Part shown: piece by piece, positions 8,256 through 17,430 of the stretch
Layout of the letters: each line of letters starts with the position of its first letter
How positions within the stretch are numbered: position 1 is the stretch's first letter
Assembly (NCBI RefSeq): GCF_029504735.1
Contig: NZ_JAQFIP010000001.1
Span: forward strand, 372,001-436,000
Length of the DNA: 64,000 nucleotides
From: Ereboglobus sp. PH5-10
GTDB lineage: Bacteria > Verrucomicrobiota > Verrucomicrobiia > Opitutales > Opitutaceae
Direction of reading: 5' to 3'
The notes under the pieces: generated by a model
Told to the model about the DNA's origin: nothing
Databases searched by the model: none
What the model saw: the letters and a program-made list of their open reading frames with translations, nothing else
Program-made: the position numbers and the translations under genes

Positions 8256-10394
8256 TTACGCGCCGATTGTTTTTTGGATGTTGGCGAGCAGGCCGCGGAC
8301 GTTGGCGCGGACGTGGATGAAGTCGTCGAAGCCGGCGGCTTTGTAGGTCGCGGCGAGGGTTTCGTCGGCGGGCATGCCGGCGAGGATGACTTGGATTTCC
8401 GGCTTGGCGGCCTTGACCGCCTTGGCGAAGGCGGGGGCGAGCTCGGGATAGGTGGCGTCGGTCGAGCAGAGGACCGCGACGGGAGCGCCGGAGGCGACCG
8501 CAGCCTTGGCGGCATCCTCGGCGGTTTCGTAGGCGTCCTTGGCGATCATTTCGAAGCCGCCCGTGCTGAAGAAGCCGGCGGTGAAGTCGGCGCGGGCCTT
8601 GTGCTGGAGAACGGGGCCCATTTTCGCGACAAAGATTTTCGGGCGGGCGCCGTTTTTCTTCGCGTAGGCGTCGGCTGCGGCGCGGAGGGCTTCATAACCT
8701 TCGGAGCCGCGAACGAGCGCGACGGGCGTGACGCCGGTTTCGGGTTTCGCATCCGGGTGGGTGGCGGCGAAGAGCTGGCCGATGGTCGCGCCTTGGGCGG
8801 CGGCCTGGATGCACGCTGCGGCGGAATCGGCGGCAACGTCGGGACTGACGGCGTTGACGATTTTGGTGGTGACGGCGAGCTTGATGCTCATCGTGGCCGG
8901 GCGGCGTTTCTTGACGTCGGCGGCGCGGGCGGCGACGAGCTCGGGCGTGGCGAGCGGGCGGGCGACGGGGTCCTTTTCCTTGAGATTGGGGAAGAGGTTG
9001 GTGCCGACGAGGCCCATGCGGCGCTTGTCGAGGGAGTCGGATTTTGCCTTCGCGGTGGCGGCGACGGCGGTTTGGAGCGCGCCGGCGCGGAGGGCGGCGG
9101 TGAAGCCTCCTTGTTTCTCGATGTCCTGGAACGCGGCCCAGGCTTTGCGGGCGAGTTCGTCGGTGAGTTTTTCGATGTAGAAGGAGCCGCCGGAGGGGTC
9201 GTTGGGGGCGGTGACGTGGAACTCCTCGGCGAGGAGCGTGTGGATGTTGCGCGAGATGCGGCGCGAGAAATCGTCGGGCGAGCCCATGACTTCGTCGTAG
9301 GGGGCGATGTGGAGCGAATCGACGCCGCCGAGCACCGCGGAGAGCGCCTCGGTGGTGACGCGAAGCATGTTCACGTTGATGTCGAGCTTGGTCTTGTTCC
9401 AGCGGCCGGTGCGGGCGTGGATTTTTACTGTCGAACCCGATGCCTTGATCGCGTAGGCGGCGGCGACGCGCGCCCAGAGGAGGCGGAAGGCGCGGAACTT
9501 CGCGATTTCCATGAAGAATTGCGGGCCGATGGCGAAATTGACACGGAGATGCGCGGCGACTTGCTCGGCGGTGAGGCCGCGTTTGCCAAGCTCGCGGATG
9601 TATTCAACCGTGGCGGCGATGGTGTAGGCGAGATCCTGCACGGCGTTGCCGCCGGCGTTGAGCCAGAGGGCGGAGTCCACGCCGACGGTCGAGAGGCCGG
9701 GGGCGTTTTTCGAGGCCCAGAGCGTCCATTGGGCGAGGTCGTTTTGGAGCGAGTCGAGCGTGTCGGGAAGCGCGCCGCGCGAGGCGAGTTCGGCGAGGGG
9801 ATCGGCGGTGACGGAGCCGTTGATTTTGGAGGCGTCGATGCCGCGCTGTTTCGCGAGGGCGAGGAGGAGCGAGGCGACGGGGAGCGCGGTCGCGCCGGCG
9901 TTGATGTGCACGGGGACGGCGGTGAGCTCGACGTTGTTGAGCGCGGCGGCGAGATCGGAGAGGTCGCTCACGGAGAGGCCGCAGCAGCCGACTTCGGCGG
10001 CGGGCGCGGTATCGGCGTCCTTGGCGGCGCGGGTGGCGCAGTCGAGCGAGATGGAGACGGCGTTCTGGCCGCGGTTCAAGTCGGCGAGGAGCGCGGTGTT
10101 AAAATCGGCGGGGGCGGCGAGGGCGATTTCCTGGGCGAATTCCCAAGGCGTCTTGAAGTAGCCCTTGTCGAGCGAGCCGCGCGCGGCGGCGGCGTCCTGC
10201 GCGGGGAGCGCCGCGGTGTCGAGGCGCGTGTAAAGCGGCTGGAGCGCAATGCCTTCGGGCGTCTTGGTGACGAGTTTTTTCTCGAAGGGCACGCCCTTGA
10301 GTTCGGTTTCGACGGTCTTGCGCCATTCGGCGTAGGCGGCGCGCAGGCCGTCGAGGGATTCGGGAGTATTGGTTTCGTTGGTTGTGCTGCTCAT
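8256..10394 (-). CDS. mutA: Methylmalonyl-CoA mutase, small subunit
   Basis: This is the non-catalytic partner of the mutase heterodimer, 712 residues, somewhat longer than many MutA proteins. The barrel half keeps family landmarks such as FFMEIAKFRAFRLLWARV and the SLHIAPYDEVMGSPDDFSRR region near positions 9300-9500. In the C-terminal flavodoxin-like domain the DxHxxG cobalamin motif is absent: the matching place reads VAKMGPVLQHKARADF. That is expected for the small subunit, which does not bind B12. The gene is first in the mutA-mutB operon; its start lies 540 bp from the divergent epimerase gene, leaving room for two promoters. Confidence 0.95.
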   Translation of the reverse strand: MSSTTNETNTPESLDGLRAAYAEWRKTVETELKGVPFEKKLVTKTPEGIALQPLYTRLDTAALPAQDAAAARGSLDKGYFKTPWEFAQEIALAAPADFNTALLADLNRGQNAVSISLDCATRAAKDADTAPAAEVGCCGLSVSDLSDLAAALNNVELTAVPVHINAGATALPVASLLLALAKQRGIDASKINGSVTADPLAELASRGALPDTLDSLQNDLAQWTLWASKNAPGLSTVGVDSALWLNAGGNAVQDLAYTIAATVEYIRELGKRGLTAEQVAAHLRVNFAIGPQFFMEIAKFRAFRLLWARVAAAYAIKASGSTVKIHARTGRWNKTKLDINVNMLRVTTEALSAVLGGVDSLHIAPYDEVMGSPDDFSRRISRNIHTLLAEEFHVTAPNDPSGGSFYIEKLTDELARKAWAAFQDIEKQGGFTAALRAGALQTAVAATAKAKSDSLDKRRMGLVGTNLFPNLKEKDPVARPLATPELVAARAADVKKRRPATMSIKLAVTTKIVNAVSPDVAADSAAACIQAAAQGATIGQLFAATHPDAKPETGVTPVALVRGSEGYEALRAAADAYAKKNGARPKIFVAKMGPVLQHKARADFTAGFFSTGGFEMIAKDAYETAEDAAKAAVASGAPVAVLCSTDATYPELAPAFAKAVKAAKPEIQVILAGMPADETLAATYKAAGFDDFIHVRANVRGLLANIQKTIGA

Positions 10395-10933
10395 GTGTGG
10401 AAAAGTGACGGGTGAATGGGCGGCCGTTACAGATGGTGAAGTCGTAAAAGCCGGACGAAAAGGGAGGAAGTTATTAAAAAATCAGATAAATAACAGCTAA
10501 AAATAAACGCCCCGCGCCGCTGAAAAATCGCCGGGAAATGGCAGCGGACGCGATGTCGAACGCGGTGCCGATTCACTCAAGGCAAAGGCAAGTTTAACCG
10601 CGAATGGACGCCAATAAACGCGAATAAAAACCAACACATTCCCTATTTCCCTTTTCTGCATTCGCGTCCATTCGCGTTTATTCGCGGTTAAAAAAGCCTC
10701 GGTTGCGTCAAAGCCGTCCAGCCCGTTTCCCCGGCCACGCCCCGCCAACGCCATTCACGCCTCCCGCCACGCGGGGACGCGAACGGGCGATTCGTTTTGC
10801 GCAAGAAAGTTAAAAGCCGCGGGAAAATGCACTATTAGATTTTGCAATACATTGGCGCGGTGCGGAAAGGCATCAGTTAAACTTTATGTTTACAAGGCGG
10901 CGAAACCTATCATCTTATTGACCCTTTCCTACC
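10395..10933. other. Divergent intergenic region between mutA and the epimerase gene
   Basis: This 539-bp stretch holds no convincing gene. It carries a large imperfect palindrome at 10593-10693 and an AT-rich segment before the epimerase start, where promoters for both divergent operons are expected. I could not place a promoter with confidence. Confidence 0.6.
10593..10693. repeat. Intergenic imperfect palindrome built of GCGAAT-type units
   Basis: Outer arms TTTAACCGCGAAT and ATTCGCGGTTAAA are exact inverted repeats. Inside, each arm carries the units AAACGCGAAT and GGACGC(C/G)AAT in swapped order, around an AT-rich centre. This looks like an interspersed repeat, not a factor-binding site. 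Confidence 0.75.
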
Positions 10934-11353
10934 ATGATTACGAACATCGACCACTTGGGAATCGCAGTCACATCCATCGACGCCGCACTGGGCTATTATG
11001 AAAAAGTCCTCGGCCTCAAATGCACGCATCGCGAGGAAGTCGCATCGCAAAAAGTGCGCACCGCATTCATCCCATGCGGCCAGGTCAATATCGAGCTCCT
11101 CGAGCCCACCTCGCCGGACAGCCCGATCGCCAAGTTCCTCGAAAAGAACCCCCACGGCGGCATCCACCATATCGCCTACGCCACCGACGACATCACCGGC
11201 CAGCTCGCGCAGGCCAGCGGCGCCGGCGCGCGGCTCATCAACGAAACACCCGTCGAGGGCGCGCACGAAAAACTCGTCGCCTTCCTCCATCCGAAATCCA
11301 CCTTCGGCGTGCTCACCGAGTTCTGCATGAGCAAACCCGGCGCGCAGCACTGA
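10934..11353 (+). CDS. mce: Methylmalonyl-CoA epimerase
   Basis: This enzyme converts (R)- to (S)-methylmalonyl-CoA, linking the mutase to the decarboxylase/carboxylase. It is 139 residues long, a vicinal-oxygen-chelate fold with the two usual halves. Metal-ligand-containing segments are visible: IDHLGIAV at the start, GGIHHIAYATDD in the middle and VLTEFCM near the end. The segment VNIELLEPTSPDSPIAKF is also typical. It starts a four-gene plus-strand operon with carboxyltransferase, OadG-like subunit and biotin carrier, and is divergent from mutA-mutB. Confidence 0.96.
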   Translation: MITNIDHLGIAVTSIDAALGYYEKVLGLKCTHREEVASQKVRTAFIPCGQVNIELLEPTSPDSPIAKFLEKNPHGGIHHIAYATDDITGQLAQASGAGARLINETPVEGAHEKLVAFLHPKSTFGVLTEFCMSKPGAQH

Positions 11354-11389
11354 GGAGCGATTTCCCAACCTTCAAACCTAATTTTCACC

Positions 11390-12943
11390 ATGGCAATATC
11401 CCCTAAACTGCTCGAAGAGCTCGCTGAAAAACGCAAAATCGCCCTCTCGGGCGGCGGCCCGGAAAAACTCGAGGCCCGCAAGAAAAAAGGCCTTCACACG
11501 GCCCGCGAACGCCTCACCTCGTTCTTCGACGGCGGCCAGTTCCTCGAACTCGGCCTCCACGTCGAACACTCCTGCCACGACTTCGGCATGGCCGACAAGC
11601 ACATGGCCGCCGACGGCGTCATCACCGCCATCGGCTACGTTGACGGACGCCCCATCGCCGCGTTCGCGCAAGACTTCACCGTCGGCGGCGGCGCCGTGGG
11701 CCGCATGCACGCCAAGAAAATCTGCGACCTGCTCGACTACGCCAAGCAATCCGGCATGCCCGTCGTCGGCATCAACGACTCCGGCGGAGCCCGCATTCAG
11801 GAAGGCGACGAAGCGCTCTCCGGCTACGGCCAGATCTTCTTCCGCAACACCCTCCTCTCCGGCGTTGTGCCGCAAATCTCCGTGATCGCCGGCCCCTGCG
11901 CGGGCGGCGCGGCCTACTCGCCCGCCCTCACCGACTTCATCATCATGGCGAAAAACGGCGCGCAAATGTTCATCTGCGGCCCCGAAGTCATCAAGGCCGC
12001 CACCGGCGCGACCGTCACCATGGACGACGTCGGCAGCGCCGTCACCCACGCCTCCGTTTCCGGCAACATCCACTTCATCGCCGACAGCGGCGTTGAGGCC
12101 ATGCAGATCGCCAAGAAACTCCACTCGTTCCTCCCCTCGAACAACGTCATGGACCCGCCGCACAACATGAACGTGCCGCTCGACATGACACCCGACCCCG
12201 TCCTCAACGAGATCATGCCCTCGAACGGCAAGGAAGGCTTCGACGTCAAGAAAGTCATCGAACGGCTCGTGGACAACGCCGACTTCCTCGAAGTGCAGCG
12301 CGACTTCGCCCGCAACATGGTCGTCGGCTTCGGTCGCATCCAGGGCATCGTCGTCGGCATCATCGCCAACCAGCCCAACTTCAAGGCCGGCACCATCGAC
12401 ATCGACGCCTCGGACAAGGCGGCCCGCTTCATCCGCTTCTGCAACGTCTTCAACATCCCCCTGCTCACCCTCGTTGACACCGGCGGCTTCCTCCCCGGCA
12501 TCCAGCAGGAACGCGGCGGCATCATCCGCCACGGCGCGAAAATGCTCTTCGCCTACTCCGCCGCCACCGTGCCGAAAATCACCGTCATCATGCGCAAAGC
12601 CTACGGCGGCGCCTACCTCGCCATGTGTCCCAAGGACCTCGGCGCGGACATGGTCTTCGCCTGGCCCACCGCCGAAATCGCGGTCATGGGCGCGGCCGGC
12701 GCGGCCAACATCCTCTTCAAGAGGGAAATCGCCGCCGCACCCGACCCGAAAGCCAAGGCCGACGAGCTCGCCGCCGAATACCAGTCCAAGTTCGCCGCGC
12801 CCTACCGCGCCGCCAGCAAGGCCTTCATCACCGACGTCATCGAACCCTCGGAGACGCGCGGCAAAGTCGCCATGGCCCTGCGCGCCACGCTCAGCAAACG
12901 CGAAACCCGCCCGCCCAAGAAGCACGGCAACATTCCGCTCTAA
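11390..12943 (+). CDS. mmdA: Acyl-CoA carboxyltransferase (methylmalonyl-CoA decarboxylase alpha / propionyl-CoA carboxylase beta type)
   Basis: A 517-residue biotin-dependent carboxyltransferase that moves CO2 between methylmalonyl-CoA and biotin on the carrier protein. Both crotonase-fold halves are clear: the N-half oxyanion site GGARIQEGDEALSGYG and GPCAGGAAYSPALTDF, and the C-half RKAYGGAYLAMCPKDLGADM. Length and motifs fit MmdA/PccB. The neighbours (OadG-like membrane subunit, biotin carrier, epimerase) favour a decarboxylase or transcarboxylase role in propionate formation over ATP-driven carboxylation, since no biotin carboxylase gene is nearby. It lies 36 bp after the epimerase gene. 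Confidence 0.93.
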   Translation: MAISPKLLEELAEKRKIALSGGGPEKLEARKKKGLHTARERLTSFFDGGQFLELGLHVEHSCHDFGMADKHMAADGVITAIGYVDGRPIAAFAQDFTVGGGAVGRMHAKKICDLLDYAKQSGMPVVGINDSGGARIQEGDEALSGYGQIFFRNTLLSGVVPQISVIAGPCAGGAAYSPALTDFIIMAKNGAQMFICGPEVIKAATGATVTMDDVGSAVTHASVSGNIHFIADSGVEAMQIAKKLHSFLPSNNVMDPPHNMNVPLDMTPDPVLNEIMPSNGKEGFDVKKVIERLVDNADFLEVQRDFARNMVVGFGRIQGIVVGIIANQPNFKAGTIDIDASDKAARFIRFCNVFNIPLLTLVDTGGFLPGIQQERGGIIRHGAKMLFAYSAATVPKITVIMRKAYGGAYLAMCPKDLGADMVFAWPTAEIAVMGAAGAANILFKREIAAAPDPKAKADELAAEYQSKFAAPYRAASKAFITDVIEPSETRGKVAMALRATLSKRETRPPKKHGNIPL

Positions 12944-13039
12944 AAAACGAACGGACCATCGCATAATCACGTCACCCGCTCGTAACAACCCGCCGTCCGC
13001 GGCCACGCGCAACGAACGGCGGGTCACCAAAACGAATAC

Positions 13040-13459
13040 ATGACCAACACACTCATCCTGCTCGCACAAACCGCAGCGCCCGAGGACGCCGTCCTGTTCG
13101 GAAACAAATGGATCGCCCTCGCGGTAATCCTCTCCGGCGTGGCAATCTTCATCGCGCTCATCGCCCTCTTCGGACGAATCCTCGCCGCCACGCACCCGGA
13201 CGAAAAGAAAACCGCCGGCGCAAAGGCCAAATCCGCGGCCCCCGCGCCGCTCGTTGTCGAAGTGCCCAATGCCAGCACCGACACGCCCTCGCCTCAAATA
13301 CTGGCGGTGATCGCAGCCGCGGTCGCCACCGTGTTCGGCCCCAGGGCGCGAATCGCCGGGGTGCAAACCGCAAAGCCGCCCACCGTCGAGGCCCTCATGC
13401 AAATGTGGTCCCTCGAAGGCCGCCGCCAAATCTACACCTCGCACAACCCGCGGGGATAA
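13040..13459 (+). CDS. OadG-family small membrane subunit (sodium-pump decarboxylase gamma/delta)
   Basis: A 139-residue protein with a single transmembrane helix (about residues 24-46: WIALAVILSGVAIFIALIAL), then an Ala/Pro/Lys-rich linker and a C-terminal region ending in GRRQIYTSHNPRG. OadG/MmdD proteins have this plan and hold the carboxyltransferase to the membrane beta subunit in Na+-pumping decarboxylases. The gene lies between mmdA and the biotin carrier gene, the usual order. A second mildly hydrophobic stretch (ILAVIAAAVATVFG) is present, and the conserved tail is the part most like OadG homologues. The partner beta subunit is not encoded in this window. Confidence 0.8.
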   Translation: MTNTLILLAQTAAPEDAVLFGNKWIALAVILSGVAIFIALIALFGRILAATHPDEKKTAGAKAKSAAPAPLVVEVPNASTDTPSPQILAVIAAAVATVFGPRARIAGVQTAKPPTVEALMQMWSLEGRRQIYTSHNPRG

Positions 13460-13528
13460 AAAACTGGCCAAAGCAAAAACACTCACACATCAACCAACAA
13501 CCATTTAACCAAAACCAGAAAATCACAT

Positions 13529-13918
13529 ATGAAAAAGCTCCGCGTTACCGTAGAAGGCAAAGCATACGACGTCCTCGTCGAAATCATGGATGAAGGCGCC
13601 TCCGCGCCCGCCGCCACGGCACCCGTGCAAAGCGCCCCCATGTCCGCGCCAATCACAGCGCCCACGCCCGCGCCTGCTCCCAAGGCCGCGCCCGCCGCCG
13701 CCGGCGCAAGCGACATCGCCAGCCCCCTCGCCGGCAAAGTCGTCTCCATCGACGTCAAAGTCGGACAGGACGTGGCCGAGGGCGCCCAAGTCGCCACCAT
13801 CGAGGCCATGAAGATGAACACCTACATCTACGCCCCCAAAGCCGGCAAGATCGGCTCGATCCACGCCAATGTCGGCGACGGCATCGAGGAAGGCGCAATC
13901 ATCATCAAATACGCCTAA
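13529..13918 (+). CDS. mmdC: Biotin carboxyl carrier protein of the decarboxylase
   Basis: A 129-residue protein with an N-terminal strand region (KKLRVTVEGKAYDVLVEI), an Ala/Pro-rich flexible linker (about residues 28-58) and a C-terminal biotinyl domain. The biotin attachment motif EAMKMN is present, with the modified lysine at about residue 95. The carrier shuttles carboxyl groups between the carboxyltransferase and its membrane partner or another acceptor. It is the last gene of the operon and is followed by a strong terminator. Confidence 0.93.
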   Translation: MKKLRVTVEGKAYDVLVEIMDEGASAPAATAPVQSAPMSAPITAPTPAPAPKAAPAAAGASDIASPLAGKVVSIDVKVGQDVAEGAQVATIEAMKMNTYIYAPKAGKIGSIHANVGDGIEEGAIIIKYA

Positions 13919-13946
13919 GCCGTAGACCAAACACACTTCAATTAAC

Positions 13947-13979
13947 AAAAACCGCCGGCTCAAAACCGGCGGTTTTTTT
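13947..13979 (+). terminator. Terminator of the mce-mmdA-oadG-mmdC operon
   Basis: Stem ACCGCCGG / CCGGCGGT with a 7-nt loop, preceded by an A-run and followed by seven T residues, 29 bp after the biotin carrier stop. Confidence 0.92.
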
Positions 13980-14173
13980 GCGCCTCCCGGCATATAATGC
14001 GCGCCCTGAAAACCGGCTCCGCCCGCAACCGCATTATTTTCAGGCGGAAACACCGTCTTCCAAAACAATTGCAGTTATAAATTCTGCATTGCAATAAGCG
14101 GCGCATTAACTCTTTCTTCACAACTCTCTCCATCGCTCAACAGCGGACGGAAACCCAACAAGACAACCAAACT

Positions 14174-15487
14174 ATGGAAACTTCCATGCATCCAAACGCC
14201 AAGGCCGCCAAGCGCAGCCTTCTGTCCACCCTCGCTCTCTCGGTCGCCCTCGTCGCCACGCTCGGCACGGCACACGGAGCAGGCTTTGCAATTTACGAAA
14301 CCGATGCACGCGGTTTCGCCATGGCCAACGCCAACGTCGGACGCAACGACGACGCCAGCGCGCTCTACTCCAATCCCGCCGCAATCACCCAGCTCCCCGG
14401 CCTCCAAATCAAAGCTGGCATCAGCCTCATCATGCCTGACGTCGACGTGACGACATGGGGCTCCATCGACGGCCAGGTTCCCGGGGAAAAGAAAACCTCG
14501 ATGAACTCCTACACCGCGGTCATCCCCAACCTCTACGGCACCTACCGCATCAACGACAACATGGCGATTGGCATGGGCATCTTCGTCCCCTACGGACTGA
14601 AGAGCGACTTCGAAAAAGAACCCATCGTCTGGCCCGGTGCTTACAACAACTACTACACGGAAATCGAAACCGTCGAGATGGCGCCGACCTTCGCCTACCG
14701 CCTCGTCCACGACCAGCCTTGGGCCAAGAACCTCTCGGTCGCCGTCGGTCTCGCGATCCTCAGGACTGATATCACGATCAAGCGTCAAATGGCGCTGGGT
14801 GGCGGCTATTATTCTCCCCTCATCCTCGAAGGCGACGACTGGGAGTTCGGCTACAACCTCGCGGTTCAATATGAAGTGAACGACCAGCTTTCCTTCGGCA
14901 TCGTTTACCGTTCCGGATTCGACACCAAAATTACCGGTGCAAGCGCCCGCATCCTCCCCAATCAAGCAGCTGGCTTTGATGGTCGCCACAGCGGCAAGGC
15001 ATGGGGCAAAATTGATCTGCCCGACTCTTGGTCCTTCGGCGTCAACTACTCGCCCGTCGCTCCGCTTAACATCGGTTTCCAGGCCCTCCGCACAAACTGG
15101 GGCTCCTACGACAAACTCACGATCCAAGCATTCCCTGACGGCGCGGTTTCCGTCGCGGAAAAACACTGGAAAGACGTCTGGCGCTACAGCCTCGGTGCTG
15201 AATACCAACTCAACAACGCTCTCGCCCTGCGCGCTGGTTTCGTGATCGATAAAGACCCGGTGAACACCAAGTATGCCGACTACATGGTTCCCTCCAACGA
15301 CCGCCAAATCTTCAGCACCGGTCTCGGCTGGCGAATCAGCAAGGCGGTCACCCTCGATTTCGCCTACGGCTACATCAAGATCAAGGAGAGCACCTTTGAT
15401 GCGCGTCCGAGCGAAGGCGTCCTCGGCACCAAGGTTCACACCGGCAACGCGCACATCTTTTCCGTCAGCGCGGCCTTCCGCTTCTGA
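14174..15487 (+). CDS. FadL/OmpP1/TodX-family outer-membrane transport protein
   Basis: A 437-residue beta-barrel porin that lets hydrophobic substrates (long-chain fatty acids, aromatics) cross the outer membrane. A signal peptide covers about the first 35 residues (SLLSTLALSVALVATLGTAHG). The mature start GAGFAIYETDARGFAMA, with NPAAITQLPG shortly after, is the classic FadL N-terminal hatch with its NPA motif. The chain ends SVSAAFRF with a terminal Phe. It stands alone between two terminators, so it is probably its own transcription unit. The substrate cannot be told from sequence. Confidence 0.93.
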   Translation: METSMHPNAKAAKRSLLSTLALSVALVATLGTAHGAGFAIYETDARGFAMANANVGRNDDASALYSNPAAITQLPGLQIKAGISLIMPDVDVTTWGSIDGQVPGEKKTSMNSYTAVIPNLYGTYRINDNMAIGMGIFVPYGLKSDFEKEPIVWPGAYNNYYTEIETVEMAPTFAYRLVHDQPWAKNLSVAVGLAILRTDITIKRQMALGGGYYSPLILEGDDWEFGYNLAVQYEVNDQLSFGIVYRSGFDTKITGASARILPNQAAGFDGRHSGKAWGKIDLPDSWSFGVNYSPVAPLNIGFQALRTNWGSYDKLTIQAFPDGAVSVAEKHWKDVWRYSLGAEYQLNNALALRAGFVIDKDPVNTKYADYMVPSNDRQIFSTGLGWRISKAVTLDFAYGYIKIKESTFDARPSEGVLGTKVHTGNAHIFSVSAAFRF

Positions 15488-15525
15488 TAGCGCAAACACA
15501 GCCTGAAAAACGAAAATCTTTCGCC

Positions 15526-15559
15526 AAAGCGCGACGCCCTCAAAAGCGTCGCGCTTTTT
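15526..15559 (+). terminator. Terminator of the FadL gene
   Basis: A 12-bp perfect stem (AAAGCGCGACGC / GCGTCGCGCTTT) with an 8-nt loop and a following T-run. Confidence 0.9.
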
Positions 15560-15578
15560 CTTTTTTTCAAAACACCGC

Positions 15579-15606
15579 TTGCACTTTTTTCGACCGCCAT
15601 TAATAC
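15579..15606 (+). promoter_or_regulatory. Candidate sigma-70-type promoter of the IMP dehydrogenase gene
   Basis: TTGCAC (15579-15584) and TAATAC (15601-15606) are separated by 16 bp. The start codon is at 15620, only 14 bp past the -10 box, so a transcript from here would have a very short leader. Assigned by eye; no other support. Confidence 0.35.
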
Positions 15607-15619
15607 GTTCACGGCAACC

Positions 15620-17197
15620 ATGACTCAGGCCGCCAACATATCCACCAACCCGATCGACGCAGACTTTTATCTGGCCGCCGACGATTTCTTCAAGGCCAAC
15701 CGCCCGGTTGCCCTCACCTTCGACGACGTCTCGCTCGCCACGCGCTACTCCCAAATCCTCCCCCGCGACACCGACCTCGCCACCAGCCTCTCCGACTCCC
15801 TCCGGCTGCAAATCCCCATCATCTCGTCCGACATGGACACCGTCACCGAGTCGCGCATGGCCATCGCCATGGCCCTCAACGGCGGCATGGGCCTCATCCA
15901 CTACAACATGACGCCCAAGGACCAGGTCCGCGAAGTCGCCCGCGTCAAACGCCACATCCACGGATTCCTCCAGGACCCCATCACCATCCGCCCCGACATG
16001 CTCATCGGCGACCTCCTCGCCCGCATCGAGCAAAAGACGTTCTCATTCTCAACCTTCCCCGTCACCGACGAAAACGGCGTCCTCCTCGGCCTCGTCTCCG
16101 GCAACGTCGTCAAGGAACGCTACAAGGCGAAAAAAATCGCCGACGTCATGACCCCGCGCGCCGACCTCATCACCGAGCACATCAACGCCGTCACCAAGAA
16201 CCCCATCAAGGCCGCCGACACCTTTTTCAACCAGCACATAGGCATCAACAAAATGCTCGTCGTCGATGACGCCGGCAAACTCCGCGGCATGGTCACCAGC
16301 CGCGACGTTGAAAGCATCACCGACGAGGCCAAGTCGCAGCGCAAACCCGCCCGCGACGCCAATTTCCGCCTCGTCGTCGGCGCCGCCATCGGCCCCGTCC
16401 GCAACCCCGACGGCTCGCTCGACCGCGAAAAAATCGTCTCGCACGTCTCCGCGCTCGTCGCCGAAAACGTGGACGTCGTCGCCATCTCCACCGCGCACGG
16501 CCACACCGCCGGCGTGGGCGACATGGTCAAGCTCGTCCGCGACGCCTTCCCCGAGCTCACCATCATCGCGGGCAACGTCACCAGCGCCTCCGGCGTGGAA
16601 TACCTCGCCGACTGCGGCGCAAGCGCCATCAAGGTTGGCCAGGGCCCCGGCTCCATCTGCACCACGCGCATCGTCGCCGGAATCGGCATCCCGCAGCTCA
16701 CCGCGCTCTACACCGCCTCGAAGGGCGCCGCCGCCAAGGGCGTGCGCATCATCGCCGACGGCGGCATCACCAAGTCCGGCGACATCGTCAAGGCGCTCAC
16801 CCTCGCCGACAGCGTCATCCTCGGCGGGCTGCTCGCCGGCTGCCGCGAAGCCCCGGGCGAAATCATGGAAATCAACGGCAAGTTCTACAAACAATACCGC
16901 GGCATGGGCACGCTCGCCGCGATGAAAGCCGGCAGCGCGGCCCGTTACGGGCACGACAAAAACGACACCGCGCGCAAACTCACCGCCGAGGGCATCGAGG
17001 CGCTCAAGGAAGTGTCCGGCTCGACGGACGACGTCCTCGGCAACCTCATCGGCGGCATCCAAAGCGGCATGGGCTATCTCGGAGCACAAACCCTTCCCGA
17101 GCTCCGCGCCAACGCCCGCTACATGCGAGTGAGCCCGGCCGGCCAAAAAGAAGCCTCACCCCACGACGTGATCGAAGTCTCCACGCGCAAGCAGTAA
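15620..17197 (+). CDS. guaB: IMP dehydrogenase
   Basis: The enzyme oxidises IMP to XMP with NAD+, the committed step of GMP synthesis. The 525-residue protein has the TIM-barrel with an inserted CBS-domain pair (about residues 110-240: [18 protein letters not shown] and [16 protein letters not shown]). The substrate loop [13 protein letters not shown] holds the catalytic Cys at about residue 347, and [19 protein letters not shown] is the second active-site region. [13 protein letters not shown] near the start matches the family's usual SAAMDTVTE with small changes. No guaA is adjacent. Confidence 0.93.
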   Translation: MTQAANISTNPIDADFYLAADDFFKANRPVALTFDDVSLATRYSQILPRDTDLATSLSDSLRLQIPIISSDMDTVTESRMAIAMALNGGMGLIHYNMTPKDQVREVARVKRHIHGFLQDPITIRPDMLIGDLLARIEQKTFSFSTFPVTDENGVLLGLVSGNVVKERYKAKKIADVMTPRADLITEHINAVTKNPIKAADTFFNQHIGINKMLVVDDAGKLRGMVTSRDVESITDEAKSQRKPARDANFRLVVGAAIGPVRNPDGSLDREKIVSHVSALVAENVDVVAISTAHGHTAGVGDMVKLVRDAFPELTIIAGNVTSASGVEYLADCGASAIKVGQGPGSICTTRIVAGIGIPQLTALYTASKGAAAKGVRIIADGGITKSGDIVKALTLADSVILGGLLAGCREAPGEIMEINGKFYKQYRGMGTLAAMKAGSAARYGHDKNDTARKLTAEGIEALKEVSGSTDDVLGNLIGGIQSGMGYLGAQTLPELRANARYMRVSPAGQKEASPHDVIEVSTRKQ

Positions 17198-17430
17198 GGC
17201 GGCTATAGGTCACGGTTCGACTCCGCGCATCCTGCCATTATCCGAATTATGGCAGTTGGAGCCTTCGCCTTCCCTCGTTAAATTGTCGCATAAAAACGCC
17301 TTTGGGTAGGGCGAACCCTCCGGGTGAGCCGCAACAGTCCCTGCACCCTCGGAGGATTCGCCTCACTTTAAAATACGAGCGAACAAACCGAATCAGTCCT
17401 ATTTGGACGCATGCGTAGTGGCACCTTTGG
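17198..17430. other. Intergenic region after guaB
   Basis: Apart from a small hairpin CTGCCAT / ATGGCAG near 17230-17252 and the palindromic repeat listed separately, I see nothing in this stretch. Confidence 0.5.
17310..17362. repeat. Short palindromic (REP-like) repeat
   Basis: Left arm GGCGAACCCTCCGGGTG (17310-17326) pairs with right arm CACCCTCGGAGGATTCGCC (17344-17362) with one substitution and a short indel. This is typical of dispersed palindromic repeats. Confidence 0.65.

Noticed and set aside
8256-10394. Missing cobalamin motif in mutA considered as gene decay
   Set aside because: Small subunits of two-subunit mutases normally lack a working B12 site, so this is ordinary.
8274-10415. 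A 713-codon open frame on the plus strand over mutA
   Set aside because: Antisense of a well-supported mutase subunit; composition is biased toward Gly, Glu, Val and Asp with no domain.
11378-13486. A 702-codon open frame on the minus strand over mmdA and the OadG-like gene
   Set aside because: It is the complement of a clearly coding region; the product is a Gly/Val/Asp/His-rich string with no protein-like features, typical of GC-rich antisense frames.
14075-16033. A long minus-strand open frame spanning the FadL and guaB genes
   Set aside because: It crosses two strong terminators and two well-recognised genes on the other strand.
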